From assembly GCA_001510575.1 (NCBI GenBank), contig LNGK01000010.1:743825-807824 (forward strand): DNA of 64,000 bases, written 5' to 3'. This document shows, piece by piece, positions 43,001 to 53,694 of the stretch. A program made the position numbers and the translations under genes. Position 1 is the stretch's first letter. Every line of letters begins with the position of its first letter. A model generated the notes under the pieces. That model was not told where the DNA came from. It did no database searches and saw only the letters and a list, made by a program, of their open reading frames with translations. The stretch comes from Knoxdaviesia capensis (lineage: Eukaryota; Ascomycota; Sordariomycetes; Microascales; Gondwanamycetaceae).

Positions 43001-43844
43001 CACTGCACCCGGCAATCTTGACAAGCAAAGCCAGTAGCTGTGAGGCCTGAGCAAGAACCTCTTCCGGGCTGAGAAGCGAGGCTGGGAGACGCATCAATGC
43101 CAAACAGAAGTCAAACAAAGTCTTCATGCGGGCCCCAGATATGCCGTAGATGGTACTGTAGATCTTGTCCGTCTCCCTTTCCAAAAGCACGGATTCGGTC
43201 AAATCCGGATTTGAGAGCAACTGGAGGATTGGGACGCCGTCGCGCCTCCAGTTGGCCCAATCGGCACCGGTGATGGTAGCGGTCGAGGCGGCGGGAAGGG
43301 ACTTGTCGATATAATCGGTGATGACAGCAATCCCGTTCTTGGATATCATCATTGCCACCAATCTCTGGGTGATATCAAGTTTCTTTGACGCCAGAAGGTT
43401 GTTGTATGACTGGATGATCTGTTTCGACGCATATGAAGATACGGATCCACGAGATCTCTGGTCGAGAAGACGCTCGATCATTCTGAGTTCTTCAGTCTCT
43501 GAGAACTGAGCCTTGGGAACAGTGACGACGGGGTCATCATCGGGCTCCGCACGGGTCTTTCTGCCACCAGCAGACTGGAACGACGAAGATGATGACGAAC
43601 CGTTGCCACCGGCGTGGGTTCGCCGGCTGGGCTTCTCGTCGTTCTGGCCGGTTTTGTTCTCGCCGGCCCGATGCCGCCAGTTGGACGGGCCATCACTTCC
43701 AGGACTCTGACCCTCGCCAGAGCGAGACCGCCAATTCGAACCGGAAGTTTCTTTCCCCTGTCCATCATGGCTGAACCGGCAAGCCGTGCCGAAGGTGCAT
43801 TTGCCTCTCTGGTAGTACGCACAGGGGACCGACTTGGGAGGCAT
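37077..43844 (-). CDS. NFX1-type zinc-finger RNA helicase (SAD-3 / Hrr1 / ZNFX1 family)
   Basis: Superfamily 1 RNA helicase. Relatives act in RNA silencing: Neurospora SAD-3 in meiotic silencing of unpaired DNA, fission yeast Hrr1 with the RNA-directed RNA polymerase complex, animal ZNFX1 in small-RNA inheritance and antiviral defence. Three minus-strand exons: 39091-43844, 38937-39007 and 37077-38836, 2194 residues. Order: CCCH finger at 8-26 (CAYYQRGKCTFGTACRFSH), Ser/Arg/Gly-rich linker, armadillo-like region, helicase core with EGPPGTGKS (702-709) and Walker B CEEAGE (987-992), motif VI region NRINVLLSRAQHGMYI, then a cysteine-rich array of NFX1-type fingers (CGHSCKGRCH, CGHLCQRRCS, CKHECLKKCH), a coiled region, and an RZ-type finger near 2131-2170 (GHWYTCANGHPF, LCPECGSAVGG). 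The two small introns fall inside the cysteine array, so the exons are easily mistaken for separate genes. Confidence 0.92.
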
Positions 43845-44573
43845 GTCTATTGAGACTCGAGACGTGGTCTTGATTGGTGCGGTACGTTTAAGCGAGGCTG
43901 TGAAGAGAGGGAGGAAATGTCAATGCCTATTATCAGGTGTATGACACACGGAGACTTGAAAAGGGCTCACCTTGTAGGCTCTAGAGTCCTTGGACTGAAG
44001 ATATTGCTGTTCGGGGTAGCCGAGGTATGGTGAATGTTTTGCTGAGGCTGGAGGATGGATGTTAGTGGCAGATAGGGCTGCAGCGGAGTAGATTGGCATT
44101 TCTTACCGGAGATACTGAAGATGTTGGCTCCAAAACAAGGAGGGCATACAAACGCCGCGTATTGGAAGTTGAGCAACTTGGCGGAAGAGGCCGGTATCCT
44201 TGGACTGAGATATCCAGATATCTAACAAGAGCGTATATGTGGACTGAGAGATTGAACGAGAAACTTACTTCACGCAGAGAAAGCAAGACGAAGAAATTTA
44301 GGCATGTTATCCTGGAGAGGAAAGAAAAGAAGAGGAGAAGAGGAGAGAATGAAAAGAAGAGAGGAGGGGAAAAAGAGGACGAAGAGTTGAGAGAGGGGGT
44401 TAACTTACAAGAAATCCCACTGAAAGATATATGCCTAAGTACCGACCTCCGGCACCTTCCTCGCTGTGTCTTGTTGGGAGCTGGTTCGCTCCTTCCTGCA
44501 TTACACCTTGCATGCAGCTACGCGCTCCTCTTCGTTAATTGCATAAGCAAACGAGAGAAGATGCCTGTTTAGT

Positions 44574-44643
44574 TACATATACCGTGTATGTGAATATCTG
44601 ATATATGCTACATATACCGTGTATGTGAATATCTGATATATGG
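44574..44643. repeat. 35-bp tandem duplication
   Basis: Two head-to-tail copies beginning TACATATACCGTGTATGTGA (44574-44608, 44609-44643), identical except for the last base. Confidence 0.95.
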
Positions 44644-46306
44644 CTTGTGGTAGAAGCAGTATGTCTGTATCGACTCTATACGTGACACGCCAGATGGTTA
44701 TACTCTGTTTGTGTGAGTTGGATGGTTCCATACGTTGAGCCCCCATCCAGCCGTTTCTCTTCATCAGACAGAGTTGAGACGGTATACATACTCTTGCAAA
44801 CGCCGCCGCACGTACAAAGATCACTAGGCATACCCCTAGCGGTGGCCAGCATCGGGTCCACGCACAACTGCAGCTATCCTGCACCGTCTGCCTTCACGGG
44901 ATTCCTCTTCTGGACTGAAAGACCCACTGGGAGGTACGTACACAAATGGCCGCATGTACCACGACGTCCTGCTTTTGCGGACAATCCGGGAGGCAGATCT
45001 GCCTGGAGGTACATTTCTTGCCGGCCCCCGAGATATGGTGTGGGTGCATTGGGTTGTCTTGCCATTGGGCCGGATGGTGGGTGTGGGGCTGTTGGTTGCT
45101 TCAAACGGCCGGCCAGCGTTCGGTGGCTTGACTACATGAACAGATCGTGGGAAAAGCTCAACAGGAGAGCCAGCAGTCTCCAGTGTTCATGTCTACATAG
45201 TAATGACTTTATAGTGCCTACTATACGCCCAACAGACATCCTACACAGCAAAGCACATGCTGAAGCAATTCCCAAACTTTAAACGGCGTTGAGCTCTTTG
45301 ACAGTCTGTCTGTGGGTGAACTGACGATGGGAGCTGCCGCATTGCATGAAATGCAACACTAGAGCCCAATCAAACGGCCCGCCTCACTCCAGTGGGGGGA
45401 CAGTGGCAAGCCAGTTTGCAGCCAATGGCCCCAATGGCCAGCATCTGATAAGCCCTGGTGTCTCGCTTGCATGCACCAGGACAGCCTCACTTTTGTTAGA
45501 GTTGACTAGAGTTAGCCACTAACACGACCTCCAGCGAGAGCAGGGAGCGAAGGGTCGCACTTTAGAGTGTGTGATAGAGGAGTTTGCGATGTCTGAGCGG
45601 GCTCTGAGGACGGCTGACATAGTCAGACTCGAGTGGTTGTAGGTTTCGGTCTTGTGTGTTTGGAGCAGTGTCGCTTGTGTATAAGGTGGTTGTTGATGGG
45701 ATGGGAAATGGATAGTGTTGGATGCGATCATGCATGGGCTGTTTGGGGATCACATCACAGTGCAGTAATATCTACATATGGTTCTGCTCTGGATATACGT
45801 GTCAGCCAACAGCTTGACAGAAGTGATACGTGGCTGGTGTGTGTTGCATCGTATCGGTATTTGGCTTTGACAAGCCTTCCACTGCCGTGTTCCTGCGGGG
45901 TGGTTGGCCGTCCATGCGGAAGCCATAGTGTACCTGGAGGATGAGACTGTCCGAAGCAACGCATCTCGGGGTAGTTGGTTTACCCGTAGACCCCCAAAAC
46001 AGTACCGTACGCACTCTTCCCCAGATCCAGATGCCGAGAAAACAATAAACCGGATCGTCATGACATTCCGCAGTGGCTGTGCGGTCCCAGTATCAGTTGC
46101 CAGACTTACTCTCCCACACTTATCGACGCTTGCGGAATGTTTTCACATCATCGCTGGCGCACCTCCAGAAAACTAGAGTTGTGGTGACAGCCGCCCCCCC
46201 TCCCCAGCCCATCGGCCGAACCATATATGGAGTCCAGTGCAGAGCCGGTACGCTCAGCCAAGATCACCTGCACATACATACTCCACATGCCAGCGCAACA
46301 GCCGGG

Positions 46307-46311
<5 letters not shown>

Positions 46312-46357
<46 letters not shown>
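46312..46357. repeat. (CA)n microsatellite
   Basis: 46 bases of uninterrupted CA, the longest dinucleotide tract in the window, 0.6 kb downstream of the MFS transporter stop. Confidence 0.95.
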
Positions 46358-46358
<1 letters not shown>

Positions 46359-46938
46359 CCCCGAATCTCCCAAGGTTGTGCGTCAATGCTGCTGTTACCG
46401 CTTGAACGGCCCAGTATACCAGAGAGATATATATCAAGCTCATCTACCACAGGACTGACTACGGGGCTGTCCCGGGGGCATCCCCAGACGTCCCATTCCC
46501 CGGTCATGTTATTCTTCATGCGTCGTTCTGTCTCCTTCCTATTTCGGCCAGCTAGTCCGAACACCGGCCCCACATAACCTCGAGCAACCTCCGGCTCCGG
46601 ATACCGGCCCCACACATCCTAGCGCAACTTCCGGCTCCGAGCGGCCCACATCTGACGACACGGCATCAGGACAAAGGACATGTTATCACGGAAGAGAGTG
46701 GAATCCCAGAACGTTCTCTCTAGCTGTATATTATACGCATTACCGTCTTTTTTTCTTTTCAACTGACCGAACAACTCAAATTATAAACAGAGCATCCAAA
46801 ACGCCCGACAAAAATGCAGCCCAAAGTCTAAACAGTCGATATATCCCATGCTACGCCCCAAACGAAACAAAACGAAGCCGAAACTTCAAAGCAGACACCC
46901 ACACAGCACCGACCGAAGACACAGAAGATATGTCCAGC

Positions 46939-48674
46939 CTACACCTTCGCCCACCAGCCCTCCGGCACCTCGCGCGCGCGCGCCCCCTTCGCGGCCACCA
47001 TCAGCACAAGGGAGAGGACCAGCGCGCCGCCGGCAAAGCCCTGCGCAGCGGTGTAGTCGTGGCCGCCAGCGGCCTGGATCAGCGCGCCCGCGATCGGCGG
47101 CCCGATGAGCACGGCAAAGCTGACGACCGTGAAGGCCATGCCGATGCGCGTGCCGCGCTTGCTCAGGTCGGTCGACAGCGAGCTGGCGGTGGCCGGGAAC
47201 ATGTTCTGCACGGCGCCCGAGCTGATGCCGTAGAAGGACGCCCACACGTACAGGCCGGTGGCCGACGACACCGCCATCCACGCGAACATCAGCAGCGACG
47301 TGGCCACCAGCACCGGGATGAACACGTTGATCGCGCCGACGTAGTCCGCGATGTGGCACGGCACGATGCGCCCGATTATGCTGATGCCGTTGAGCAGCAG
47401 GAGCAGGTTGAGCGAGTTCTCGTAGCTCATCGGGGGGTCCAGGATCTCGCGGGCATATGAGCCGAGGTAGTAGATCGGGAAGTAGGTGGCGATGAAGAAC
47501 TGCGGAGGGGAGGGGGGGAGAGTAAGCATTCGGTCCTTCAGGCTCCCTAGCAGTATCTTGCGAGCACGGGGATGGAGACACGGGGCGGCAAAAGACTTAC
47601 GCAGAAACTCGCTATCACATACAACACGTACGGCGGCTCGCGGAGGGCCGACCAATCGACCAACGACCCGGACTTGGCCGGCGGAATACGCGGATGCAGG
47701 GTCAGCGCGGCGACAACCAGCGCGCCGAGCTGGATGAAGCCAATGGTGCGCACGGTCCAGCCAAAGCCGACCTTGGCCATCATGGCGCGGGCAATGCCGG
47801 GAAAGAGCATGCCGCCAAAGGCACTCCCGCAGGCGCCGAGGCCGATGGCCAGCCCGCGGCGGCGGTTCCAGTAGGTGGTCATGACCGCCAGGGCGGGGCA
47901 GAACAGACACCCGTTGCCGAGGCCGATGCACACGCCCTGCGCCAGCAGCAGCTGCCAGTAGGTCGTCGCGCTTGCGGTCGCGAAGATGCCGACCATCTGG
48001 AAGGCCGAGCCGACGACCAGCAGCGGGCGGAAGTAGCCGGCGTCGGTCAGCCGGCCGGTGAAGGTGCCGACGAAGAACAGCAGGAACACGTTCAAGCTGC
48101 CGATCCACGAGATGGTCGACGGCGGTTCCGGCAGGATGGTCTCGTAGTACGTCTGGAAGATGCCGAACGAGATGATGAAGCCCCTGGAGAGCGTTAGTCT
48201 TTGGCGTCTGTGGTTGTTGATCTAGCCGGTGTTTCCATAGCTACGGGGGGAGGATACGCACCAGGTGTTCATAACCACCATGTAGAACCCCAGAACCGTC
48301 ATCCACGCCTTGAAGCCACCGTCAGGCGGCGGCCCGGGATCCGTGATATCGCGGGACGTCATCGCACTGACCACGCGGCTCAGCGCCGTGTGCGGCCGGG
48401 ACAGCGGCGCGCCGTCGCCGACATCGGCGACCACCGGCTCGCGGCCGGCCTTCTCGCCGGCGTACTGCGGAGCCGCGGCCTCGGCGCTCAATATGCTCTC
48501 GTCGTCGTCTTCGCCGGCGGTAGAGGCTCCGGCGGTTTTCTCCGGGTCGTCGGTCGGCCAGCGGCGCGGCGCGGGCGGTGCAGACGAGGTGGCTTCGGGC
48601 CGGGCGTAGGCCGAGAGCGTCTCGCCGGACGACGCGGCCGGAGAGGCTAGGCCATCGGTGGGGGTTCGTGCCAT
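46939..48674 (-). CDS. MFS transporter, monocarboxylate-porter-like
   Basis: Major facilitator superfamily permease of the plasma membrane, in the fungal group related to animal monocarboxylate transporters (Mch/Esbp6-like); the substrate cannot be read from sequence. Three minus-strand exons: 48262-48674, 47601-48183 and 46939-47499, 518 residues. A hydrophilic Ser/Ala/Glu-rich N-terminus of about 115 residues precedes the family signature PPDGGFKAWMTVLGFY at the first membrane helix. Later marks: FVGTFTGRLTDAGYFR, GLGNGCLFCPALAVMTTYW with the following RRRGLAIGLGACGSAFGGM between helices 4 and 5, and ISGAVQ-like and GPPIAGALI segments in the C-half. Twelve hydrophobic segments fit the topology. 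It is not next to an obvious enzyme for a carboxylate pathway. Confidence 0.9.
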
Positions 48675-51609
48675 CGTTAGAGATATAATGTGTAGTTATT
48701 GTGTGGTTATTGTGTAGATCAAAGTGATTAGGGGGGTAGGGAAGTCTTTGAAGTGACTCAGAAGGACATGGACAGCCCTTATATAGCAGTCAAGGGCAAA
48801 CTACGACGACTGACTAACACGGGGTCGGGTGTTTCCAGAGATGAATTTCCATATGTCAGACAATTCCACAAATGACGATACTCGTGAAGGATGCAAAGTG
48901 AAGGCAAAGTGAAGGCAAAGTTGAAATTATAAATCAGCGAACGAAGTTTTGGGAGGAGATACTCGAGGGTGGCCACGGGTCGGGATATATAAGCCACGAG
49001 AGCAAGAGAAAAATAAAGGATTAAGTTCCTAGAAAGCCCAGAAGGAGTCATACCCCCAGGAAAAGAAAAAGTCCGGGCCAGAGCATGCAGATATAGCTAC
49101 CAAGAAATAAATGGATTCGGCTTCTCCCAAGAACCGCCAAACCCACCTCTAGCCGCTATCCGTCGGGAAGAGGCCAAACAGCCAGAAGCGGGGGGGAGGG
49201 GGGGATGGGGTTTTCGTCTAATACACTACTGCTACTGTCCCCGGCACCCGGCTTCGGTTCGGCGCAGAGACGAAGGAAAGAGACCAAACTGGGCAAGGAG
49301 GGCCTGCAAAGCCCCGGAGACTCCACGACTCTTTTTTCATGTGTCCGGCTACTCTTTACTGTTGCTTGTTCGGCTTTCACTTCCGGAGGGGAACGAGCAC
49401 GATGTCGGATATTCACCACACAGGAAGCAAGTGTGTTACATCCGCCGATAGACAGACTCCGTCCAGCAACCGAACATCTGATGTCTGATAACCCGTCGTC
49501 CCCTTCACAGCAAGATAAGCTCCTCACCACCACACCGCCGTTAAACACTCTTCCCATTCCAGAAACCGCAAGCGACCAGCCGGTGTCGGGAGCCAGGATC
49601 GGGGGGCCCTATCACAGGAGCCCCGAAAAAAAAGTTTCTATGGAGTCACAACGCCTGGGTTGGTGCTGTTCTAGGGCCCACGCCCTTGTTGTCATTCATG
49701 TAAACCGACACGCATACCCGCTCTTTTTTTTCTGGGTCACAGTTCCCAAAGGCCCAGACCGTCGAACCACACCTCCCCATCTGGCCCCCTCGTATATTCC
49801 TTGGTGAGAAACCCAGAAGGACTCAGTAGACCACAGAAGCAGCCAAAGGATTCTTCCTTTTTTTTCCTTTTTTTCCGCCTGGTGGACCCTACTAGGACCA
49901 AAATCCTCCGGGCCCGCGATATCGCCCCCCGTGTCACGCATACTCCCACTTCCGGCGTGTTCCCGGGGGGCCGGGGGCTCGGGGCGGCCATGGGGTGTGT
50001 CTCTGTCTGTGAGTCAGACACGTCTTGGTGGTCTTCTCGAAGACTCCCAAAGTTGACGAAGGATGGAAAATAGCACGTAGTAATTGAAATTGGATCGCAG
50101 CGTTCGACGTCCAAGTGGACACCACCCAGCACCCTCTATCGTAATCCTGGTGGTCCACTGTTTCGTGGGCTGCACAGGGCCTGCGGTCCCTGCTTGGTCC
50201 TACCGACGCACTCGTACGAATCCAATGCCGGCAGAGAAAGATCCTCTCAATCGCCCAGGCTCTCTGTTCATTCAACGAAGAGTGGAATACTGTCCAAAGG
50301 CGGCACCCAAGACGAAACGGAACAAATGACGCCTACGAAGGATTAGAAATAAAACCAGTAAATACGATCGAGGTGGCCTCCATTCCCTCACTCCAACGTC
50401 ACTCACACTCCCTCACTCCCTCACTCCCTCACTCAACTACATCCGCGCCGGATATGCACACTTAACCGGCCAACCGGAACACCCTAGAACACAACCAACC
50501 ACCACAGCAAAAAAAAAAAAAAGGAAAAAACCTCTGAACCCCGCCACCGCCCCTAGTACACCATCCCCAAAAAATTTAAAATAAAAAAACCCCGCCAAAA
50601 CCCCCAATCCCATCACCTTGATGCATTCCTAACTCTCCAGGCCAAAACCCACCCGGCACAGGTCAACAGGTCCAACAACAAGCCTTGACTGCACCGGGAA
50701 TAACCCCCGCCCGCTTATTCCCGCCGCCCGCCCTCCCCGAATCGGCGGCGACTTGTCCCTGTTCCCCCTTCCCCCATCCCGGCCGCCTGCAGAGATACCG
50801 ACGTCGTCGTCCCGTGGCCTCTCTGTCCTCGGTAGTTGGTAGTCCGCGTCTTCTGCCGTAGCCGTATCGCCGACCCGTCTGCCACCGTAACCTCTCGTCC
50901 TGCTGTCGTTTGCACAGTCCATGTGTGTGCACGCTCCAGAGAAGTAGGTTCCGGGCCACGCTCACTCACGCTGCGCTGGTGGATCCCGCACACGAACGAA
51001 GAAAAATCCTCCTGTGATCCACTGTCCACCGCCCACGCCTGTACTGTATAGTATATATATATATCCCTGCTCCGGCGTTCTCTGTATGCACCTTGATCAC
51101 ACTACACTACACCGCGTTTGCCTATCACATCAAACGGAGCCGGCTATCACAACCTTTACATACTAGCAAGTAGCAACACCCCCCAAAAGATTCTTCCGAT
51201 TTAGCCGTTTGGGTTCTACTACAACCTCACGCCCCGATCTCGGCCTCCATCCATCCTGCTATCAGTAAAACACACACAAGTGACACTACAACCCTGACCA
51301 GTGGACCTTGTCTCTGCTCTTCCGCTCCAAACCGAGTCCATATTCTGGCGATCCAATCTCGATCTGCAACGCCAGCGTCACCGTTTTCACGCTTCACTAT
51401 CAGTAGCAACCTATCTCTTTCATTGACTACTTCTCAGATCTAGCAGCAAATTGTTTGATCATTTCCCTTGCAGTGTACTTCACCCCCTCCACCCATATCT
51501 GTCGAGCAACATAATGAAACTTTCCTCGTCCCCAGCTCTAAAAATACTCATGATTCACCCCGTAAAAAGATACTTGCCGCCTGTATCACTGCTGTCAGAC
51601 GCCATCACT
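48675..51609. other. Intergenic region between MFS transporter and Kex2-repeat protein genes
   Basis: 2.9 kb with no recognisable gene. Contains three partial GCAAAGTGAAG units at 48893-48924, poly-T patches near 49720-49870, a tandem ACTCCCTC run at 50405-50434, an A-rich block at 50508-50590 and an (AT)n stretch near 51053. Probable promoter of the transporter at its left end and 3' UTR of the Kex2-repeat gene at its right end. Confidence 0.6.
50405..50434. repeat. ACTCCCTC tandem run
   Basis: Three to four copies of the octamer CACTCCCT in direct order within the C/A-rich stretch 50390-50440. Confidence 0.8.
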
Positions 51610-53694
51610 TCATTTTCCCTCCATCACCGGACCGGTCTTGTGGAGTAGCTCTCGGTGAGCATTGTTCTGCTTGGTCGGAACCAGGCCACGGCAAACGCCG
51701 TAGGCACAACTGTTGACCGTCCAGCCCACCTTAACATCATCCAGCCACCACACCCGTGAGTAATCGCCGGTGTAGGCATAGATAATGACCGAACTGAGGT
51801 TGCGGAAGCCCAACATCTCGTGCTGCGACAGCTGGCAAGGCCGGCTATACGAACACGCCATCGTCACAAAGTCCTCCTGCGCGCCCATGGGCTCGTGTCT
51901 CTCCGATGTTTCGTTGTATCGCATACCAATCACTCTAAATCGGCAGTTCTGGAATCTCTTGAACGATCCACATCCAAGACTCAGGCTGTAGAGGTTGAAC
52001 CGGAAGCAATGGTTACTGGCCTGGCGGCCCATTCCAATCATCGCCATGTCATGGGGGTTGTGAAAAGTTCCGTTGCTCAGCGAAGCCGGAATGAATTCCG
52101 CAATGTGCTTTCCCGATGTTGCCGCATACGCCGAGGTTTCCGAGGTGCCCTGCACAACAAATCCCTCCGAGAACCAAAATCGGTGGTAGGGATTCATCAG
52201 TATGCCCGGGCCCAGGTCATCAAACTACTCCCCCGTGTCGTCAGTCGCTGTCAACGTCCTATATTATCAAATTCACTCTCTATGCTTACCGTCAGAGTCG
52301 TGTTTCCATTGTCTGGGTGGTTCGGGCAGGTGCCAGTCGGAAGGGGCTTCGTGGTTGTGGTTGTTGGCAGGGAAGTGTAGGTGCTGGACGTTCCCACCAC
52401 ACTTGTTGGGCTTGTCGGGAACCACGTCCCAGTTCCATGAGATGGCTGCGTTGTGCCCCACACAGACGATGTGTTGCCTGCAGATTCTATATGTTAGCTG
52501 ATGCTGCTGCTGGCTCTTTGTTTGGCCACTTACCGGCGGGGAAAGGAATTGTGGGGGAAGTCAAGATGCCGGACGGCCCAAACACCGTAGTGCTCCGCTT
52601 CGTGCCCAAAGTGATTGTCTCTCTTTTCTCCAGTTCGGCATTGTAAGCCACAGTGACTTCCTGTCTCTTCATCGGCTCAGCATGGTTGACAGTAACCTCC
52701 TGTCTCTTCACTGGGCCGGCGTGATTAACAGTGACTTCCTGTCTTTTCTGAACATCAGCATGGTTCACAGTCACCTCCTGTCTCTTCCACGGCCGGCCAT
52801 GATGGGCATCAACCATTGAAGTGGCAGCCTCAGGGAAGCCAAACGTGACGGTTTGCGATGTGAGCACGGCCGTAGCCGACAGTGTCAAAATGTACCGACT
52901 GGTAGGCTTCGTCGTGGTCGAGTTGGTCGCAGTCGTGGTTGAGGTTCCACTAGTCTCGCCCAAAGTAGTGGAGGTCGAGCTCGGAAGACTAGTCGAAGGA
53001 GTACCAGTGGTCGTGCTGTTGCAATGGCAGGAGTAACAGCTCGTAGGCTTGGGCGGTCCATATTCCGGATAAGTATTGGTCACAACCACAGTGCTGGTAA
53101 TCGTCTCATGGCAGGTCACAGAGATGGTTGTGGTGGTGCTAAAAGTAGTAGTGGCCGAGCAAGCATCAGAAGTCGTAGAAGACTCGGTGAAGGCATCGGT
53201 GGGAGTAAGCACAACATTGGACGTGTCAAACGGGTGAGGAAGGATGGACACCATTCCCGTAGCAGTCTCATCTTCTCCAGACGGATCCGAGATCAGGATG
53301 GTCGATGGATGGTCAGCGTGAGGTTTGGTCACGTGGGACACGCGAGGAGGTCCAAGGCGGTCAAGTGTGACAGTCACCGAAGCAGGAGGGAACGGGGAGA
53401 AGGTATCAAGATTCGGGAGAGGGGCAAGAGAGTCCGGGGCCTGGCCCGTGCTGTAGATGGTTTTGTAGATAACAGGACCCGGAGCAGTGACGGTCACAAA
53501 GACGGTAGCGGGTGACTCCTCGGTGTGCATATCAAGTCTTTATCATCGTCAGCACTGATTCCGAACCTGTCAATCACGCTTGAGTCCATCCGGAGTCAAC
53601 CTTACCTAGGAGCTTTGTTGTCCTCGACAGTGGCGGCACCGTGAGCCACCGCCGCCAGGCCAAAGGCCGCGTAGCAGCCGAGCCCGACACGCAT
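51610..53694 (-). CDS. Secreted protein with tandem Kex2-site peptide repeats and a C-terminal extracellular domain
   Basis: Four minus-strand exons: 53606-53694, 52534-53537, 52290-52477 and 51610-52224, 631 residues. A signal peptide is clear (MRVGLGCYAAFGLAAVAHGA). Residues 30-280 are Ser/Thr/Pro-rich and likely O-glycosylated, with a CYSCHC knot near 200. Residues 281-344 hold six Lys-Arg pairs that bound five spacers: QEVTVNHADVQ, QEVTVNHAGPV, QEVTVNHAEPM, QEVTVAYNAELE and ETITLGT. Such spacing is typical of fungal precursors cut by the Golgi protease Kex2. After a second Thr-rich linker, residues about 427-631 form a cysteine-containing domain (TFDDLGPGILMNPYHRFWFS, CFRFNLYSLSLGCG, WWLDDVKVGWTVNSC) resembling unnamed domains of fungal secreted proteins. 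The frame runs through every junction. Function unknown; alternatives are a cell-wall protein whose repeats are structural. Confidence 0.78.
52595..52786 (-). repeat. Lys-Arg-bounded peptide repeat array (39-bp minisatellite)
   Basis: Coding repeat inside the secreted protein. Four units share the nucleotide word for Lys-Arg-Gln-Glu-Val-Thr-Val; the first three are exactly 39 bp apart, the fourth spacer is one codon longer and the fifth is shortened. The first seven residues of each unit are constant and the last four vary, so the array expanded by duplication and then diverged at peptide ends. Confidence 0.9.

Larger units (their letters stand above)
43845..46938. promoter_or_regulatory. Intergenic region: helicase leader with candidate 5' UTR introns, then repeats
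   Basis: 3.1 kb. On the minus strand, upstream of the helicase ATG, several good donors with matching acceptors occur (candidate introns 43898-43970 and 44048-44106, further donors at 44263-44268 and 44403-44408). A 35-bp unit is tandemly duplicated at 44574-44643, and a long (CA)n tract lies at 46312-46357. No protein gene recognised. Confidence 0.5.
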
